Positions 60,605-64,000 of a DNA stretch of 64,000 bases are shown here, piece by piece (the stretch's first letter is position 1; each line of letters starts with the position of its first letter). Under the pieces are notes generated by a model that was given only the letters and a program-made list of their open reading frames with translations, was not told the origin of the DNA and made no database searches. The DNA is from Lachnospiraceae bacterium (GTDB lineage: Bacteria > Bacillota > Clostridia > Lachnospirales > Lachnospiraceae). The position numbers and the translations under genes are program-made. The stretch covers positions 1 through 64,000 of the forward strand of contig JAQUVX010000019.1 in NCBI GenBank assembly GCA_028693165.1, written 5' to 3'.

Positions 60605-61884
60605 AGATCAGCTACAGAAGAGAAATGAAGCATAATTATATGATAATCGATCCGGAGGCATTAGTATGGAAGAATTATGAGTGCCGGATGCTGACGGCCA
60701 ATACGCTGGAGGGCGTTTTACATTTTCAGATTCGGCAGATCGATGATGAGATTCGTTTTTATTATGAGATTACATCGAAGCAGCCACTGTCACGGCTTTT
60801 GGAAAGCAGGAGCGTGCGGACAGAAGAAATCCGAAGTCTGATTCTTGGAATATCGGCGGTGTTGGATCGGATGGAAACCTATCTGCTGCGTGAGAACAGT
60901 GTGCTTCTTGATCCGGACCAGATCTATGTGGAACCGGAGTCCTTCCGCATCTGGCTCTGCGTGGTGCCGGGCATGGATCAGGGTTTCCCGGAGCATTATG
61001 GAAAACTTTTGGAGTATCTGCTGGGGAAGGTGGATCATCAGGACAAGGACAGCGTGGTGCTGGCTTACGGATTGTATCAGGAAACGCGAAAAGACAATTA
61101 TGGAATGGAAGATATTCTGAGATTATTGTACGCGGGACAGGAAAAACCGCAAAAGCCACAGGAACCGCAATATACAGAGGAAGAACCTGTTCCGGCGGAA
61201 GCGGTGGCGGAGAGTTATCGCGGACAGGCAGAAAGAAAGCGGGAAGGGAGGTCGGAAAGGAGGTCGGAAGGGAAAGCGGAAGCGCCGGAGGAGAAACCGG
61301 GGCTTTTGGAACGTCTGAAAAACTGGTGGAACCGTCGCGGGAAGAAGCACAAAGAGCCGGATTTGATTCAGGTTCCCTGGAATATGATGTTTCATGAGGA
61401 AGATGAGGAGAAGGTGGGAGCGGAAGTTCGAGATGGTAAGTTGGGATTTGGAGGTAATGGGTCGGAATTCCGAAGTAGTAGATCGGAATTTGTAGGTACT
61501 AGGTCGGAAATGATAGGTAGTCAGCCAGAATCTGAAATACCGGATGGATCGGATACCGTCCTCTTAGCCGACCTTTCGCTGCATTCCGCAGAAACTGTGC
61601 GCAAGCTGCGTGCGTTAGAACCGGGGACAGAGGATATTGTGCTGTCCTATTATCCCTTTGTGATTGGGAAGCAGGAAAATCTGGTGGATTATCTGCTGGC
61701 GAAGGACACGGTGAGCCGTCTGCATCTTCGGATTGACCGGGAGGGGGATCAGTATTATGTTCAGGATTTGAACTCAACTAACGGAACAACGGTGGGAGGT
61801 GTCTTGCTGGAGAATAATGCGCGCACGGAACTGAAGGTCGGAGATGAAGTGGGAATTGCGGAGTGCCGATACCGGTTCGAATAA
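60601..61884 (+). CDS. DUF6382-FHA domain protein of the Tad locus
   Basis: A 427-residue cytosolic protein. The N-terminal 180 residues (KHNYMIIDPEALVWKNYECR, VLHFQIRQIDDEIRFYYEI) match the remembered DUF6382 pattern. A charged linker (about 185-310) holds a degenerate repeat (GSEFRSSRSEFVGTRSEM). The C-terminal 95 residues are an FHA domain: FVIGKQENLVDYLLAKDTVS, then RLHLRI and VQDLNSTNGTTVGG. FHA domains bind phospho-Thr, so pilus assembly may be tied to a Ser/Thr kinase encoded elsewhere. It ends the Tad operon. Confidence 0.82.
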   Translation: MKISYRREMKHNYMIIDPEALVWKNYECRMLTANTLEGVLHFQIRQIDDEIRFYYEITSKQPLSRLLESRSVRTEEIRSLILGISAVLDRMETYLLRENSVLLDPDQIYVEPESFRIWLCVVPGMDQGFPEHYGKLLEYLLGKVDHQDKDSVVLAYGLYQETRKDNYGMEDILRLLYAGQEKPQKPQEPQYTEEEPVPAEAVAESYRGQAERKREGRSERRSEGKAEAPEEKPGLLERLKNWWNRRGKKHKEPDLIQVPWNMMFHEEDEEKVGAEVRDGKLGFGGNGSEFRSSRSEFVGTRSEMIGSQPESEIPDGSDTVLLADLSLHSAETVRKLRALEPGTEDIVLSYYPFVIGKQENLVDYLLAKDTVSRLHLRIDREGDQYYVQDLNSTNGTTVGGVLLENNARTELKVGDEVGIAECRYRFE

Positions 61885-62449
61885 TGGAAGAAGTAAAAGC
61901 AGAAATCCAAAGGCAGCGGATTTCGGTTGTGCAAAATGCAAATTCCAGCATAATTTGTCTTTAATGGAATATCGGAAAAGTCATTTTGAAAAAACAGGAA
62001 AAGAAGGAGGGGGCGCAAAGGTTATTGACCGCATGGCCAAGGATTTAAAGGATGCCTTCCCTGAAATGTACGGATTTTCTCCAAGGGACATCCAATATAT
62101 GAGAAAGTTTGCCGAGAGTTGGCCTGATTTTGAAATTGTGCAACTGGCCGTTGCACAAATACCGTGGCGAGCCAATATATCCTTAATGGACAAATTGAAG
62201 GATGAGGAAAGCCGCATTTGGTATGCACACAAAGCAATCGAAAATGGCTGGAGCAAAACGATTTTAGATTTACAGATAGAAGGCAAACTGATGGGGCGTT
62301 CTGGTAGAAGTGTGAATAATTTCCCGGCAGCACTGCCACCGATGGATTCTGATCTGGTTAATCAAGTATTCAAAGATCCATATCTGTTTGATTTTCTTGG
62401 TACAGATATGCCGTGGCGAGAGGTGGAAATCGAAAAAGAGCTGGAGTAA
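61884..62449 (+). pseudogene. Broken YhcG/DUF1016 nuclease-family gene
   Basis: From ATG 61884 one frame gives KAEIQRQRISVVQNANSSII then a TAA at 61962. The same frame continues WNIGKVILKKQEK, and a frameshift near 62005-62015 leads into GGAKVIDRMAKDLKDAFPEM, YGFSPRDIQYMRKFAESWPD and KDPYLFDFLGTDMPWREVEI. Together these are the DUF1016 N-terminal region. The gene then stops at 62449, before the C-terminal PD-(D/E)XK nuclease domain. It therefore has a nonsense codon, a frameshift and a missing C-terminus. Its ATG overlaps the stop of the FHA gene, which is probably chance. It is a decayed defence/mobile gene. Confidence 0.8.
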
Positions 62450-62496
62450 TTGTGCCACAGCCTGTGGCTCAATTAGAATCCGGCTATGCAGAACAA

Positions 62497-62556
62497 CACT
62501 GGTAAGAATAAGGCGCTTGAGCCTTTGAGGGTTCGAGCGTTTTATTCTTACCAGTG
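62497..62556. terminator. Long palindrome, probable bidirectional terminator
   Basis: CACTGGTAAGAATAA (62497-62511) pairs perfectly with TTATTCTTACCAGTG (62542-62556), with partial pairing inside (GCGCTTGA/TCGAGCG). It lies between the broken YhcG gene and the convergent LacI gene. There is no long T run, so it may instead be a mobile palindromic unit. Confidence 0.55.
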
Positions 62557-62606
62557 AAACTGTCAGCAAAATAATTTACACTACCGACTGACCACAATTC
62601 TCATTC

Positions 62607-63650
62607 CTAATTTAAATCACAAAGATTCTCATAGAAATATATTTTTGTTGGAATATAGTTATACTTTTGAATAGGAATTAAGTGATTACCTGTAAGGTGC
62701 TCGAAAAGCAGTTTTACAGCGATATATCCCTGATCCTGCGGATTTTGAACGATGGTAGCAGTGATGTCGCGGTTTTCTATATATTTACGAATACTGTTGG
62801 AATAATCGTAGCATATAACTTTGGCCTTCTTAAAGAAGCCAGCTTCTTCTAATGCCTGGAGATTCCCGTGGCTATAAGCTCCGGGGCAGACGATAAGATC
62901 GGTGTCAGGATATTTTTCTAAGGATTTCATGGTAATCTGATAGTCTTTTATATTATCTCCTGTTAATTCGCACGTTTTTTGTAAAGAAATTGCTGTGTAG
63001 TGTTCAGCTAACTGCTGTTTTAACCCTTGTGCACGAAGTGTATGTCCCATCATATGGAAACTTGGGGAGAATAGAAGTAATTTTCCTGCTCCGGAGTGAA
63101 CCATATTTAAGAGACCGGCTGTAATTTCACCGGATAATTTGTAGTTGCAGCCAACAAAAGATAAAAAATCACATTGATCAATAATGTTAGATAATAATAT
63201 GACGGGGAAGCCGCTCTGGTGCAATTCGTTGATTTTGGTCTTGATGGTAGGGTGATTGATTGGAACAATAGCAATAGCAGAGGTTTCTTCCTGGATGGCC
63301 TGGTTTATCAGCTTTAACTGTTCGGCAGCATCAAAATCTGGACACGATTTTGTTTCAATCGTGACACCAAAGTCAGATAATTCCTGTTGGCATTTTTCTA
63401 TTCCTTTTGAGACATCATCAAAATATGGATTGCGACTCTCTATATGAAGTATAACGGTGATTTTAAATTTCTTATTTCTATTATACAGACTCTTTGCAAT
63501 AGAGTTGGGTTTGTAATTTAATTCTTTGGCAATTTTTTGGATTCGCTGTGCAACATCTGGGTTAACACGTCCACGGTTATGAAGTGCACGATCCACCGTT
63601 CCCATAGATACTCCTGCCAATTCAGCGATTTTTTTAATTGTAGCAGCCAT
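62607..63650 (-). CDS. LacI-family transcriptional repressor
   Basis: A 347-residue regulator. The HTH is MAATIKKIAELAGVSMGTVD, RALHNRGRVNPDVAQRIQKI and AKELNYKPNSIAKSLYNR. A periplasmic-binding-protein-like domain follows (FKITVILHIESRNPYFDDVS, IAIVPINHPTIKTKIN, DLIVCPGAYSHGNLQALEEA), of the ribose/xylose-binding type. AAGGAGGTG supports ATG 63650. A near-perfect inverted repeat lies 20 bases upstream and a related element overlaps the start of the divergent sugar-binding gene's transcript. It very likely controls that ABC uptake system and itself. Confidence 0.92.
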   Translation of the reverse strand: MAATIKKIAELAGVSMGTVDRALHNRGRVNPDVAQRIQKIAKELNYKPNSIAKSLYNRNKKFKITVILHIESRNPYFDDVSKGIEKCQQELSDFGVTIETKSCPDFDAAEQLKLINQAIQEETSAIAIVPINHPTIKTKINELHQSGFPVILLSNIIDQCDFLSFVGCNYKLSGEITAGLLNMVHSGAGKLLLFSPSFHMMGHTLRAQGLKQQLAEHYTAISLQKTCELTGDNIKDYQITMKSLEKYPDTDLIVCPGAYSHGNLQALEEAGFFKKAKVICYDYSNSIRKYIENRDITATIVQNPQDQGYIAVKLLFEHLTGNHLIPIQKYNYIPTKIYFYENLCDLN

Positions 63651-63669
63651 AGACACCTCCTTGTATGCG

Positions 63670-63687
63670 TGCGTTAACAATAACGCA
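63670..63687. promoter_or_regulatory. LacI-type operator near the repressor start
   Basis: TGCGTTAACAATAACGCA, an 18-base imperfect palindrome with TGCGTTA/TAACGCA half-sites, in the leader of the repressor gene. It shares GCGTTAAC with the element at 63866-63875, supporting one repressor for both. Confidence 0.6.
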
Positions 63688-63829
63688 TTTATATTGTACC
63701 TTTTTGGACGGTAAATGTCAATGTGACATGTTAAAATAAAAAAATAATGATGATACAATAAAAATGCACAAATAGCAATGGATATAAATGTGAAAAACAT
63801 ACAAATCGCACGCTAAAAAATAAATCATA

Positions 63830-63881
63830 TTGACAAAAGATAAATCTAAACGTATAGTTAGGATAGCGTTAACGTACACGC
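63830..63881 (+). promoter_or_regulatory. Promoter and operator of the sugar ABC gene
   Basis: TTGACA (63830-63835), 17 bp, TATAGT (63853-63858). GCGTTAACGT (centred on the CGTTAACG palindrome, 63867-63874) lies at the expected transcript start, where a bound LacI protein would block initiation. GTGGGAGG precedes the next ATG. Confidence 0.65.
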
Positions 63882-63915
63882 AAAAAAGCAAACATATAAT
63901 TGTGGGAGGTATTTT

Positions 63916-64000
63916 ATGAAAGCAAGAAAGCTCGTAGTTCTGACACTGGCACTGGGTATGACAGCAGGACTGACCGCATGTGGTGGTTCTTCTTCGGGAA
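63916..64000 (+). CDS. Sugar ABC transporter substrate-binding lipoprotein (5' part only)
   Basis: Only 28 codons are inside the window. MKARKLVVLTLALGMTAGLT is followed by an Ala-Cys-Gly-Gly lipobox and a Ser-rich linker, the standard start of a Bacillota substrate-binding lipoprotein. The divergent LacI regulator with a ribose-type ligand domain suggests a sugar ABC system. The rest of the gene is cut off by the window edge. Confidence 0.75.
   Translation, partial: MKARKLVVLTLALGMTAGLTACGGSSSG

Overview
The window looks like a chromosome segment of an anaerobic gut-type member of the Clostridia, most likely Lachnospiraceae. Coding regions are of moderate GC with strong AGGAGG-type ribosome binding sites and sigma-A promoters (TTGACA/TATAAT). 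The gene content fits that group: a Bacillota Tad pilus locus with DUF5702 and DUF6382-FHA proteins, a type II (DUF5716) Wadjet core, a mannose-family PTS, electron-transfer-flavoprotein-coupled acyl-CoA chemistry and a TAXI-type TRAP transporter. No rRNA, tRNA, CRISPR array or complete insertion sequence was seen.

Layout. 1-4.6 kb: a small membrane protein, an XRE regulator, a PAS-GGDEF diguanylate cyclase and a secreted DNA/RNA nuclease. 4.7-14.3 kb: an amino-sugar (N-acetylgalactosamine-type) catabolic locus. It holds a mannose-family PTS split over two minus-strand operons, an AraC regulator, AgaS, an N-acetylhexosamine-6-phosphate deacetylase and both tagatose-bisphosphate aldolase subunits. 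A very short hydrophobic peptide gene with a convergent antisense RNA at 9.48-9.70 kb looks like an unannotated type I toxin-antitoxin module. 14.4-19.8 kb: jetA-jetB-jetC without jetD. 19.9-26.2 kb: a divergently regulated operon (GntR repressor; DUF6282 amidohydrolase-like protein, GalB-like hydratase, TAXI-TRAP importer, RraA/HMG-CHA-aldolase-like protein). It reads as an uptake and cleavage route for a 4-oxalomesaconate-like tricarboxylate.

26.3-30.1 kb is a patchwork: a frameshifted RelA/SpoT gene with a small intact neighbour, a YbaK deacylase, an AT-rich RhuM gene bordered by dispersed repeats, and a thioesterase. 30.4-41.8 kb is a CoA-dependent redox cluster (two acyl-CoA dehydrogenases, a CaiB-type CoA transferase, EtfBA, a CoA ligase, a superoxide-reductase-like protein that has lost its ligands, two transporters and a LysR regulator). 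It resembles carnitine/gamma-butyrobetaine or aryl-acrylate reduction loci, but the substrate is unknown.

41.9-51.5 kb holds an SH3-free NlpC/P60 hydrolase with four peptidoglycan-binding repeats, a two-component system, a glycogen/alpha-glucan group and small regulators. 51.6-61.9 kb is a compact Tad/Flp pilus operon with two different prepilin peptidases, an Flp pilin of 59 residues, two TadE-like proteins and a TadC carrying an N-terminal Ig-like domain. 61.9-64.0 kb has a broken YhcG/DUF1016 gene, a long palindrome, a LacI repressor with matching operators and the first codons of a sugar-ABC lipoprotein cut off by the window edge.
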